From contig DCIT01000012.1 in the NCBI GenBank assembly GCA_002317145.1, positions 3,592 to 12,265 of the forward strand: a stretch of 8,674 nt of DNA, written 5' to 3'. Below are positions 1-5,904 of the stretch, piece by piece (the first letter of the stretch is position 1; each line of letters begins with the position of its first letter). The DNA is from Caryophanales bacterium UBA1719. GTDB lineage: Bacteria > Bacillota_I > Bacilli_A > RFN20 > CAG-826. The notes beneath the pieces were generated by a model. That model searched no databases. It was not told where the DNA came from and saw nothing but the letters and a program-made list of their open reading frames with translations. Made by a program: the position numbers and the translations under genes.

Positions 1-758
1 GAACCTTTCATACCATGTTTAATAACTACTATCTTAGCATTATAGCTTTGCCATAATTTCGCTGATTCAGCATCAGACATATTAGGTTTAATTAACTTCT
101 CAGTTAAATCAAACTCTTCTCTACTACCCATAATAATATCTGCTTCTTTAGCGATTATAGAATAATAGATAGATATCTCATCTAAGTTCTTCCAGTTATA
201 AGCGCGATAATCAATATCAAATATTAATACTGTTCCGTTTTTCTTTGCTAGATAAGCAGCTTTAATCGCTGCTTCTCTACTAGGAGACTCAGCTAAAGAT
301 GTACCAGATATTAATAATGCTTTAGAAGATTTAATATAATCTTCTTTAATATCTTCTACTGATAATTGAAGATCAGCAATTTTATTTCTATACATTAATA
401 TAGAACTCTCTTTAGGAGATAACATCTCTGTAAATGTTAATCCAAGATTCTCACCATGTTTACATCTAGAGATATTTGAAGTATCTACTCCTAAACGTTT
501 AAAGTAATCCGTGACATAATCTCCGAATTGATCATTACTAACTTTACCAATAAATCCAGCTTTTAATCCATGCTTAGATACTCCACATGTAATGTTTGCA
601 GGACTTCCTCCTAAAAACATTTCAAACATATGAACTTTCTTTAATGGTTTAAAGTCTTCTTTAACTTTATCGTTATAAGCAGGATTAAAATCAATCGCGA
701 CTCTACCTAATAAAATTAAATCTAATTTTCTTTTGTTATCAAACTTAATATATTTCAT
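1..758 (-). CDS. iolC: 5-dehydro-2-deoxygluconokinase (IolC), 3' end cut off by the window edge
   Basis: This is a PfkB/ribokinase-family sugar kinase. IolC phosphorylates 5-dehydro-2-deoxy-D-gluconate (DKG) with ATP to give DKG-6-phosphate, the fourth intracellular step of inositol breakdown in the cytosol. I translated it by hand: 252 codons are visible, starting MKYIKFDNKRKLDLILLGRV. IolC-like landmarks are GGSPANITCG (50-59), GFIGKVSNDQFG (68-79), the block GLTFTEMLSPKESSILMYRN (106-125), SPSREA (158-163), FDIDYRAYNW (180-189) and GSREEFDLTE (211-220). Family members are about 325-340 residues, so roughly 75-90 residues, including the catalytic GAGD-type motif, lie beyond position 1. The start ATG (758-756) is one base after the transporter stop (reads TAATATG). 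An AAAGG ribosome binding site (766-770) lies inside the last transporter codons, so translation is probably coupled. The gene sits behind iolE, iolG and a transporter, which supports IolC over another PfkB kinase. Confidence 0.92.
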   Translation of the reverse strand, partial: MKYIKFDNKRKLDLILLGRVAIDFNPAYNDKVKEDFKPLKKVHMFEMFLGGSPANITCGVSKHGLKAGFIGKVSNDQFGDYVTDYFKRLGVDTSNISRCKHGENLGLTFTEMLSPKESSILMYRNKIADLQLSVEDIKEDYIKSSKALLISGTSLAESPSREAAIKAAYLAKKNGTVLIFDIDYRAYNWKNLDEISIYYSIIAKEADIIMGSREEFDLTEKLIKPNMSDAESAKLWQSYNAKIVVIKHGMKG

Positions 759-759
759 A

Positions 760-2493
760 TTATCTACCTTTCTTTTCCTTCTCTGCTTTTTCTTTAAGTT
801 TATGTTTTAACAAGGCTTCTCCACCAACAGTATCCCAAAGTTCATCCATCATCTCATCATAATGTTTATCTAATTGATAGAATATTAAGACAAGTAAGAC
901 ACCTGCCGCAATAACTATTGGACCTATAATATAAAGATTAGTTATCATAGTTAATGCTTTTTCTGATTGACCTTCTGCTAACTCACGGCTTCCATCATAT
1001 CCTGCCAATTGTAGTAATTGTGTAATTAATACTGAAGATAGACCACTACCTAACTTAGTACCAACTGATCCACCTGCGCATATAAAGGATTCTTGACGGA
1101 CACCATTCTTCCAGTGACCATAGTCAACAACGTCTCCTAACATACCAAAGACAACAGCATTTAAAGGTGCAAGTCCAATGCTTCTAACAACACAAGACAT
1201 ATATATCATTCCAACGCTCTTAGCGTTAAAGATATATGCTACTTGACCTGCTAGAGCAATAACTGATCCAATTAAAGCTAAATTACGTTTACCAACTTTC
1301 TTAACTAAAGGCATACAAGCAAATACACCTGCGACAAGAGTTAATGTTTCAACTAAGAATAAAGTTGAATATAAATTCTCATCATGAATAACCCACTTGC
1401 AGAAATAAGGTAATATAGTGCCAACAACACCAAACGATACAGATTGGAACATCCATAATAATAAGACTAACCAGAAGTATTTATTTTTAACTAAGAACTT
1501 CAACGCCCTACCCATCGGAAGTTTATTCTTTAAACCTTTGATATCATTAACTTTATTAAAGTGTTTAGCATGTAAAACTTTTAACTTTTCTTTATAAGAT
1601 TCTAAAGCTTGAGTCTTCTTTTCTTTAATATAATCTCTACTTTGATTTTTACTAAACCATTTAATATTAAATAATTGATCTTTATATTGATTCTTTAAAT
1701 AAATCTTTCTAATCTTATAATCAATTTTTTCATCATTTACTCTAACATTCGTTTTAATAGCATTAATTTTTTCAATTGCTCTATTTTTACTAGGTATGGC
1801 ATTTTTCTTATCCACTCCAATTGTTTCTTTGCAGAATAAGAAATTCATTAATAATAAAATGAATGCTACAGTTGCCCATATGGACATGGTCTTTGCCCAT
1901 GCCATTTGATTATTACCCATTAATTTAACTAATGGTAATGTCGCAACAACAGCAATAATCTTTCCTAATGGAGATAATCCCATACGAACATTACCTAACA
2001 TATCTCTTTGATAAGATTTGTCAGTCATTAATGTTGATAGAGTTCCATAAGGAAGATTAATAGCTGTGTAACAAACAGTTGTACAGAAGTTATATGTTAT
2101 AAAGACATAAAGTACTTTATACCAAGGGTCGCCTTTAACTCCGACACCTGGAACAGTAAATAGTAATACCGCAGATAAACAGAATGGAATAGACATCCAT
2201 AGTAACCACGGTCTAGCTTTACCAAATCGAGAATGAGTTTTCTCAACTATGATACCCATGATGACATCAGAGAAGCCATCAAAGATACGTGAGACAAGCA
2301 TGATAATACCGATGGTACCAGCAGTAATCAATGCATAGTCAGTATAGAACATTGTTAATAATGTTCCAATCATTCCGAATACGACGTTACATGCGACGTC
2401 TCCACCAGCATAGGCTAGTCTAACAGGCCAAGATATTTTTCCACTGCGATCAGCGTATGCTTCTCGTCCTATTGTGCGTTTACTTCGTTCCAT
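760..2493 (-). CDS. GPH-family (MFS) sugar:cation symporter, probable inositol importer, with enlarged central loop
   Basis: This 577-residue membrane protein belongs to the glycoside-pentoside-hexuronide:cation symporter family (MFS superfamily, like MelB). About twelve hydrophobic segments are visible. The family loop after helix 2 is clear: DGFSDVIMGIIVEKTHSRFG (72-91) followed by KARPWLLW (92-99). A second MFS-like loop, LVKKVGKRN, is at 396-404, and GDVVDYGHWKNGVRQES (453-469) is a typical C-half GPH signature. Family proteins are usually about 450-500 residues. The extra length is mostly a lysine-rich hydrophilic stretch at about 223-335 between helices 6 and 7, which should be cytosolic. 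The C-terminus is also charged. The start is fixed by AAAGGAG (2498-2504), four bases before ATG. Lying between iolG and iolC, it most likely imports myo-inositol or a related cyclitol by cation symport; this is inferred from context. Many Bacillota use an IolT-type sugar porter of another MFS family for this step, so substrate identity is unproven. Confidence 0.88.
   Translation of the reverse strand: MERSKRTIGREAYADRSGKISWPVRLAYAGGDVACNVVFGMIGTLLTMFYTDYALITAGTIGIIMLVSRIFDGFSDVIMGIIVEKTHSRFGKARPWLLWMSIPFCLSAVLLFTVPGVGVKGDPWYKVLYVFITYNFCTTVCYTAINLPYGTLSTLMTDKSYQRDMLGNVRMGLSPLGKIIAVVATLPLVKLMGNNQMAWAKTMSIWATVAFILLLMNFLFCKETIGVDKKNAIPSKNRAIEKINAIKTNVRVNDEKIDYKIRKIYLKNQYKDQLFNIKWFSKNQSRDYIKEKKTQALESYKEKLKVLHAKHFNKVNDIKGLKNKLPMGRALKFLVKNKYFWLVLLLWMFQSVSFGVVGTILPYFCKWVIHDENLYSTLFLVETLTLVAGVFACMPLVKKVGKRNLALIGSVIALAGQVAYIFNAKSVGMIYMSCVVRSIGLAPLNAVVFGMLGDVVDYGHWKNGVRQESFICAGGSVGTKLGSGLSSVLITQLLQLAGYDGSRELAEGQSEKALTMITNLYIIGPIVIAAGVLLVLIFYQLDKHYDEMMDELWDTVGGEALLKHKLKEKAEKEKKGR
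1489..1824 (-). other. Lysine-rich insertion in the central cytosolic loop of the transporter
   Basis: This stretch encodes transporter residues about 224-335. It follows helix 6 (ends near LLLMNFLFCKE) and precedes helix 7 (starts near NKYFWLVLLLW). It has no hydrophobic segment, is very rich in Lys, Asn and Ile, and contains probable helical pieces around 254-275 and 287-315. The same loop is usually a few tens of residues in GPH transporters. The reading frame stays open through it and both flanking halves match the family, so it is an in-frame expansion and not a frameshift. Confidence 0.75.
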
Positions 2494-2506
2494 ATTACTC
2501 CTTTTT

Positions 2507-2525
2507 CAATAGGATATCCCTACTG
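2507..2525 (-). other. Small RNA hairpin just upstream of the transporter ribosome binding site
   Basis: In the 66-base gap between iolG and the transporter the transcript can form CAGTAGG-GATAT-CCTATTG, a 7-bp stem (one G-U pair) with a 5-base loop. It ends only two bases before the AAAGGAG ribosome binding site (2498-2504). There is no U-run after it, so it is not a terminator. It could be an mRNA stability or processing element that sets the relative output of iolG and the transporter, or it could be chance. Confidence 0.35.
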
Positions 2526-2559
2526 AACAAATTTAATGTGTTTAACGAAATTTAGTTAA

Positions 2560-3573
2560 TTAAAACTTAATTTCTGAAATTTTTACTGGGCGATGTTCTT
2601 TTAAAGATTTCTTAGCGGCTAAGCCAATTAATACTGGTTCAAGACCATCTTTAACTCCTAATGGAGTTGCTTTCTTATTTACGATTGCATCAATGAAGCA
2701 TTTAACTTCTTTTTGATATGCTGCCATATATCTTTCTAAGAAGAAGAATAATGGTTTCTCACCAGTAACACCATTTTCATTACTTAGTTTAGCATTACTT
2801 TGAGAATCATTTGAGCAAGCAATCATGCCTTTACTACCAAAGACTTCTGCTCTTTGATCATATCCATAAACAGCTTTACGGCAGTTATCAATAACGGCAA
2901 TAGCACCATTCTTTAATTTTAATGTGATAATAGCAGTATCAACGTCTCCAGCTTTACCAATAGCAGGATCTACTAAGTTTGCAGCTTGAACATAAACTTC
3001 AGTAACTTCACTACCAGATAAATATCTGACCATATCAAAATCATGAATGGTCATATCTAAGAACATACCACCAGAAACTTTTACATATTCAGGTGAAGGT
3101 GGTTCTGGGTCACGAGAAGTAATTTTAATAATTTGTGGATTACCAATCTTTCCTTCTTTAACTGCATTAGCAACAGCTTCAAAGTTATGATCGAATCTTC
3201 TATTAAATCCAACTTGATATTTAATCTTGCTACCTTTTAAAGCTTCCATGACTTTCTTAATTTTAGCAACATCATGGTCAATAGGTTTTTCACAGAAAAT
3301 GTGTTTGCCTGCTTTAATAGCTTCTAAAGAAATTTTGCTGTGAGTATCTGTTGAAGAACAGATTAATACAGCATCAATTTCTTTGTCTTTAAGGATATCT
3401 TTATAATCCTTTGTAACATTTTTAATTCCTATGCTTTTTGCCCAAGCTGCTGTTTTAGGATTCATGAATGGGTCAGCAATTGTTTTAATTCTGGCATTAG
3501 GTATACCAGTAGTAATACTAGTAGCATGGACTTTACCAATTCTACCAGCACCGATGATTCCAACAGTTATCAT
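2560..3573 (-). CDS. iolG: myo-inositol 2-dehydrogenase (IolG), Gfo/Idh/MocA family
   Basis: This 337-residue cytosolic oxidoreductase oxidises myo-inositol at C2 with NAD+ to scyllo-inosose, the first step of the Iol pathway. The N-terminal Rossmann fold is shown by VGIIGAGRIGKVHA (4-17). The family EKP motif is CEKPID (94-99) with catalytic Lys96. The catalytic Asp/His pair lies in FLDMTIHDFDM (171-181), as Asp173 and His177, matching the Lys-Asp-His triad of characterised IolG enzymes. The length is normal. It lies 27 bases after iolE and 66 before the transporter, all in one direction. The start is supported because the Rossmann glycine motif begins at residue 4. Related enzymes act on scyllo-inositol or other sugars, so preference within the inositol group is not settled by sequence; the neighbouring iolE makes IolG the best call. 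Confidence 0.9.
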   Translation of the reverse strand: MITVGIIGAGRIGKVHATSITTGIPNARIKTIADPFMNPKTAAWAKSIGIKNVTKDYKDILKDKEIDAVLICSSTDTHSKISLEAIKAGKHIFCEKPIDHDVAKIKKVMEALKGSKIKYQVGFNRRFDHNFEAVANAVKEGKIGNPQIIKITSRDPEPPSPEYVKVSGGMFLDMTIHDFDMVRYLSGSEVTEVYVQAANLVDPAIGKAGDVDTAIITLKLKNGAIAVIDNCRKAVYGYDQRAEVFGSKGMIACSNDSQSNAKLSNENGVTGEKPLFFFLERYMAAYQKEVKCFIDAIVNKKATPLGVKDGLEPVLIGLAAKKSLKEHRPVKISEIKF

Positions 3574-3585
3574 AATATATTTATT

Positions 3586-3593
3586 ACCTCCTT
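3586..3593 (-). promoter_or_regulatory. Strong ribosome binding site of iolG with long spacing
   Basis: The minus strand reads AAGGAGGT here, a near-perfect match to the 16S rRNA tail. It is 12 bases from the iolG ATG (3573), longer than the usual 5-9. No closer start codon gives a better fit, because the Rossmann motif requires the ATG at 3573. Confidence 0.7.
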
Positions 3594-3600
3594 ATATTAT

Positions 3601-4500
3601 TTATAAACCGGTTTTTTGTCTTATGAATTTACGCGCTTTAATCGCATACTCTAAAGGATTTGCTTTGGCTGGATCTTGTTCAGCTTCAACAAGCATATAT
3701 CCTTGATAGTGATTATCGGCTAAGACTTTAAAGATAGGATCAAATTTAATGCATCCATCTCCAGGAACTGTAAAGGCTCCTTTTCTTACTCCTTGTAAGA
3801 AGGATAATTTCTTAGCTTTAACTTCTTTAACAATATTAGGTCTAATATCTTTTAAGTGAACGTGTTTAATACGTTTAATGTATTTCTTACACATCTTTAA
3901 AGGATCTTCACCGGCGTAGGCAAAGTGACCTGTATCAAATAATAAAGAAACATATTTAGGATTGGTATTCTTCATCATTCTTTCTACTTCATCAGCATTT
4001 TGTACTACTGTACCCATGTGATGATGGAATGTTAAATGAATGCCATAATCTTCTAAAGCAATCTTGCCTAGTTTATTTAATCCATCACAGAAGATCTTCC
4101 ATTCTTTATTGTTCATAACATACTTATGTCCAAATACTGGAGTCTTAAGTTGTCCTTGAACAGAATGAGATTGTTCAGAAGCTCCAATGATTTTAGCTCC
4201 CATAGCTTTTAAGAACTTACATTGTGCTCTAAAAGCTTTTTCAACCTCTTTAAAAGGTTTTGTAATTAAAAAAGATGAAAACCATTGATTACAGATTTCC
4301 ATCCCTCTTAGATCTAGTGCTTTCTTAAGCACTTTAGGATCTTTAGGGTATTTATTACCAACTTCTGATCCTGTGTAGCCTGCTAATGCCATTTCACTGA
4401 CACATTGCTCAAAGGTATTTTCCGCGCCTAAATCAGGCATGTCATCATTTGTCCATGCGATAGGTGCAATACCAAGCTTAACTTTGTTTTTGTTAAACAT
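3601..4500 (-). CDS. iolE: myo-inosose-2 dehydratase (IolE)
   Basis: This 299-residue enzyme has the xylose-isomerase-like TIM-barrel fold. IolE dehydrates 2-keto-myo-inositol (scyllo-inosose) to a trihydroxycyclohexane-dione, the second step of inositol catabolism, in the cytosol. Family hallmarks are KLGIAPIAWTNDDMPDLG (8-25), YTGSEVGNKYP (42-52), THFHHH-type strand LTFHHHMGTVVQ (156-167), LLFDTGHFAYAGEDP (186-200), HVHLKDIR (213-220), and LVEAEQDPAKANP (270-282). The acidic and His residues on these strands are the likely metal and substrate ligands. The length fits known IolE (about 297-300). AAGGAG (4508-4513) sits seven bases before the ATG. It is the first gene of the operon, directly behind the predicted promoter, and the IolG product made by the next gene is its substrate. 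Confidence 0.93.
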   Translation of the reverse strand: MFNKNKVKLGIAPIAWTNDDMPDLGAENTFEQCVSEMALAGYTGSEVGNKYPKDPKVLKKALDLRGMEICNQWFSSFLITKPFKEVEKAFRAQCKFLKAMGAKIIGASEQSHSVQGQLKTPVFGHKYVMNNKEWKIFCDGLNKLGKIALEDYGIHLTFHHHMGTVVQNADEVERMMKNTNPKYVSLLFDTGHFAYAGEDPLKMCKKYIKRIKHVHLKDIRPNIVKEVKAKKLSFLQGVRKGAFTVPGDGCIKFDPIFKVLADNHYQGYMLVEAEQDPAKANPLEYAIKARKFIRQKTGL

Positions 4501-4515
4501 TGATTTTCTCCTTGA

Positions 4516-4528
4516 ATGTTTTAAACAT
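4516..4528. promoter_or_regulatory. Palindromic candidate operator of the iol operon
   Basis: The sequence ATGTTTTAAACAT is an inverted repeat of two 6-base arms around one central base. It lies just downstream of the predicted transcription start (near 4530) and upstream of the iolE ribosome binding site. A repressor bound here would block transcription, as inositol-responsive regulators do in other bacteria. No regulator gene is in the window, so the link is inference. In AT-rich DNA a short palindrome can arise by chance. Confidence 0.45.
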
Positions 4529-4532
4529 CTAT

Positions 4533-4547
4533 CCTTATTATATAAGG
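4533..4547. promoter_or_regulatory. Inverted repeat covering the -10 box of the iol promoter
   Basis: CCTTAT and ATAAGG form 6-base arms around a 3-base centre, and the predicted -10 hexamer lies inside. It could be a second protein-binding site or a coincidence of the AT-rich -10 region. Confidence 0.35.
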
Positions 4548-4565
4548 AATAGAAAAATAAAACAA
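4537..4565 (-). promoter_or_regulatory. Sigma-A-type promoter of the iolE-iolG-transporter-iolC operon
   Basis: On the minus strand TTGTTT (4560-4565) is followed by a 17-base spacer and a perfect TATAAT (4537-4542). This is the only good match in the 87-base gap ahead of iolE. Predicted start of transcription is near 4530, giving a leader of about 30 bases. The -35 box is only a half match, which is common for regulated catabolic promoters. Confidence 0.65.
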
Positions 4566-4587
4566 AAAAATATACAAATGTATTAGT

Positions 4588-5526
4588 TTAACAGAGTAAG
4601 TTTTCTATTACATTTATAATGCTATCTATTTCATCTGGATTAGATTCTGCCACTAAAAGAGTAATAGCAACTAAAGCATCATTAGATAAAATTAATTGTC
4701 CATTTCTATATAAATAGTTATTTCTATTTAAAAACTCTAAAAATAAGGTTGCTCCTATTCTTTTACATCCATCTGCAAAAGGATGATCTTTAATTAAGAA
4801 ATATAATAGATGTGCAGCTTTACTTTCTAATGTTTTATATACTTCTTCACCAAATACATGTTGATATATTTGTTTCAGTATTCCTTCCAATTTGCCTTCT
4901 TCTTTTTCTAATCCAAATAACTTAGAATTATTATTAAATTTCATACTTTTAATGATGCTTAAAGCATCTTTATAAGTTAATTCATATATACATTTCTTGC
5001 CTTTTATTTTTTTAAGAACTTGATGATCGTAATCATCTAATATATCTAAAGCTTTAGTGTATTCATTAATTACTTTAGATAATTCTGCTGTTTCAATATC
5101 TAAACTAGAGGATAACATTTTATTTTGAATATCTATGGTTTTATTGAGCGCTATTAATCTTTTCTCATTAACCGCATATCCTTTTATTAAATATTCTTTT
5201 AATACTTTATTCGCCCATTTTCTAAAGATAATTCCGTTTTTAGAATTAACGCGATATCCAACCGAAATTATCATATCTAAATTATATTTTTTAACTTTAT
5301 AAGTTTTTCCATCACTGGCAGTTACCGAGGAATCCTCGGATACTGAATTGTCAAGTTCTTTGCTTTTGAATATATTTTTAATATGAAGACCTATGTTATC
5401 TGTTGTAACGTTAAATAAATAACTCATCTGTTTTTGGGTAAGCCATACAGTTTCCTTTTCAGGAGTAATTTCAACATTAATTTCAAGATTTCCGTTTTTA
5501 AATAATACAATTTCGTTCTTTTTCAT
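4588..5526 (-). CDS. RhuM-family protein with C-terminal Fic/Doc domain carrying an altered active-site motif
   Basis: This 312-residue protein has two parts. Residues 1 to about 120 match the RhuM (virulence protein) family: WLTQKQMSYLFNVTTDNIGLHI (28-49) looks like a helix-turn-helix, followed by TASDGKTYKVKKYNLDMIIS (69-88) and GYRVNSKNG (90-98). Residues about 200-312 form a Fic/Doc domain with the motif HPFADGCKRIGA (248-259). Fic proteins usually transfer AMP, and Doc transfers phosphate, to target proteins, often as toxins. The cytosolic target here is unknown. In the typical motif HPFxDGNKR the seventh position is Asn; here it is Cys254 (codon TGT, two base changes from either Asn codon). 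His248, Phe250, Asp252, Lys255 and Arg256 remain. Length is normal for this fusion. No antitoxin is adjacent. No clear ribosome binding site precedes the ATG. It separates the iol operon from the surface protein and looks like an accessory gene. Confidence 0.87.
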   Translation of the reverse strand: MKKNEIVLFKNGNLEINVEITPEKETVWLTQKQMSYLFNVTTDNIGLHIKNIFKSKELDNSVSEDSSVTASDGKTYKVKKYNLDMIISVGYRVNSKNGIIFRKWANKVLKEYLIKGYAVNEKRLIALNKTIDIQNKMLSSSLDIETAELSKVINEYTKALDILDDYDHQVLKKIKGKKCIYELTYKDALSIIKSMKFNNNSKLFGLEKEEGKLEGILKQIYQHVFGEEVYKTLESKAAHLLYFLIKDHPFADGCKRIGATLFLEFLNRNNYLYRNGQLILSNDALVAITLLVAESNPDEIDSIINVIENLLC

Positions 5527-5532
5527 GTTATC

Positions 5533-5561
5533 AATATATCACTATTGTATATAAAATACAA
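5533..5561 (-). promoter_or_regulatory. Predicted promoter of the RhuM-Fic gene, possibly giving a leaderless mRNA
   Basis: On the minus strand TTGTAT (5556-5561), a 17-base spacer and TATATT (5533-5538) form a reasonable sigma-A promoter. The -10 box ends only six bases before the ATG, so transcription would start at or beside the start codon. This fits the absence of a Shine-Dalgarno sequence here, unlike the other genes of the window. Confidence 0.45.
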
Positions 5562-5574
5562 GTATTTTATATAC
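5547..5574. repeat. Perfect 13-bp inverted repeat overlapping the RhuM-Fic promoter
   Basis: Arms GTATATAAAATAC and GTATTTTATATAC are perfect inverted copies separated by two bases. Outer bases CACT and AGTG at 5540-5543 and 5578-5581 also pair, extending the dyad to about 42 bases with a few mismatches. It covers the predicted -35 box and is the strongest dyad in the window. It has no U-run and is all AT in its core, so a protein-binding operator is more likely than a terminator. The RhuM N-terminal helix-turn-helix makes self-regulation plausible. Confidence 0.6.
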
Positions 5575-5664
5575 TACAGTGTAAATATTTGATAGTTTAT
5601 GTAATTTTTACAGTTCATTATTTTGGTGACCCTACGCGGAATTGGACTACCTTGTGACACATCT

Positions 5665-5699
5665 TGCACATTTCTTGACTTTTTTTGTACATTTCTTGA
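5665..5699. repeat. Short direct repeat in the intergenic region
   Basis: TGCACATTTCTTGA (5665-5678) recurs as TGTACATTTCTTGA (5686-5699), one mismatch, at a 21-base period. A shorter related block, ACACATCTTG, precedes it at 5657-5666. Periods near 21 bases place sites on one face of the helix, so repeated protein-binding sites, for instance at the end of an insertion sequence, are possible. No transposase gene is present. Confidence 0.5.
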
Positions 5700-5766
5700 A
5701 CTTTGCAAGTACCCTTTGTAGTAACTATGAACTATCGATTTTAATCGGGTGACTATACCTTATTAT

Positions 5767-5786
5767 AAAAAAAGGGGTCCGCTCCC
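5767..5786 (-). terminator. Possible second terminator with a U-run
   Basis: On the minus strand GGGAGCGGACCC (a 3-bp GC stem) is followed by a C and seven T. Weak pairing TTATA/TATAA further out (5792-5796 with 5763-5767) could extend it. The stem is too short to be confident. It could be a backup terminator behind the surface-protein gene. Confidence 0.3.
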
Positions 5787-5825
5787 ACTACTATAACATG
5801 ATTAGAATTACTTACAAGAGATGAC

Positions 5826-5869
5826 ATTAAAACCGATTGAATTATTTTGATAATCCCATCGGTTTTAAT
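5826..5869 (-). terminator. Rho-independent terminator of the surface-protein gene
   Basis: Arms ATTAAAACCGAT (5826-5837) and ATCGGTTTTAAT (5858-5869) form a perfect 12-bp stem, and the 20-base loop can fold further through ATTAT/ATAAT. The A-run and T-run within the arms make it look bidirectional. It lies about 35 bases after the stop codon. A second small dyad, AGAATATA-TT-TATATTCT (5874-5891), lies between it and the stop. Confidence 0.72.
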
Positions 5870-5904
5870 TTATAGAATATATTTATATTCTTTCAAAATA
5901 TTTT

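Larger units (their letters stand above)
5527..5904. other. Intergenic region without a convincing gene
   Basis: The space between the surface-protein gene and the RhuM-Fic gene holds a promoter with its dyad (5533-5581), a short direct repeat (5665-5699), a less AT-rich patch (5625-5651), and hairpins following the surface-protein gene (5767-5891). A stop-free minus-strand frame of about 60 codons runs from about 5760 to 5578, but it lacks a good start and ribosome binding site and resembles no family I know. An imperfect 10-base inverted repeat (5591-5600 and 5727-5736, nine of ten matches) flanks the middle and could mark ends of a small decayed element. Confidence 0.5.

Noticed and set aside
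3431..3706. Plus-strand open frame of 91 codons
   Set aside because: It lies antisense across the ends of iolG and iolE, both strongly supported, and has no ribosome binding site or recognisable domain.
4564..4583. Terminator after the RhuM-Fic gene (ATACA-TT-TGTAT then a T-run on the minus strand)
   Set aside because: The stem is five A/T-rich pairs with a 2-base loop, too weak to call, and the T-run is part of the iol promoter spacer region.
5624..5651. tRNA gene on the minus strand
   Set aside because: The end GGGTCACCA resembles a tRNA 3' end, but the expected T-stem does not pair and no anticodon or D arm can be folded upstream.
5578..5760. Small minus-strand gene of about 60 codons
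   Set aside because: The frame is open but has no good start or ribosome binding site, ends inside the RhuM-Fic promoter dyad, and matches nothing I recognise.
5527..5904. Antitoxin gene beside the Fic protein
   Set aside because: No open frame with a ribosome binding site and plausible length is present here, and the other side is the iol promoter directly.
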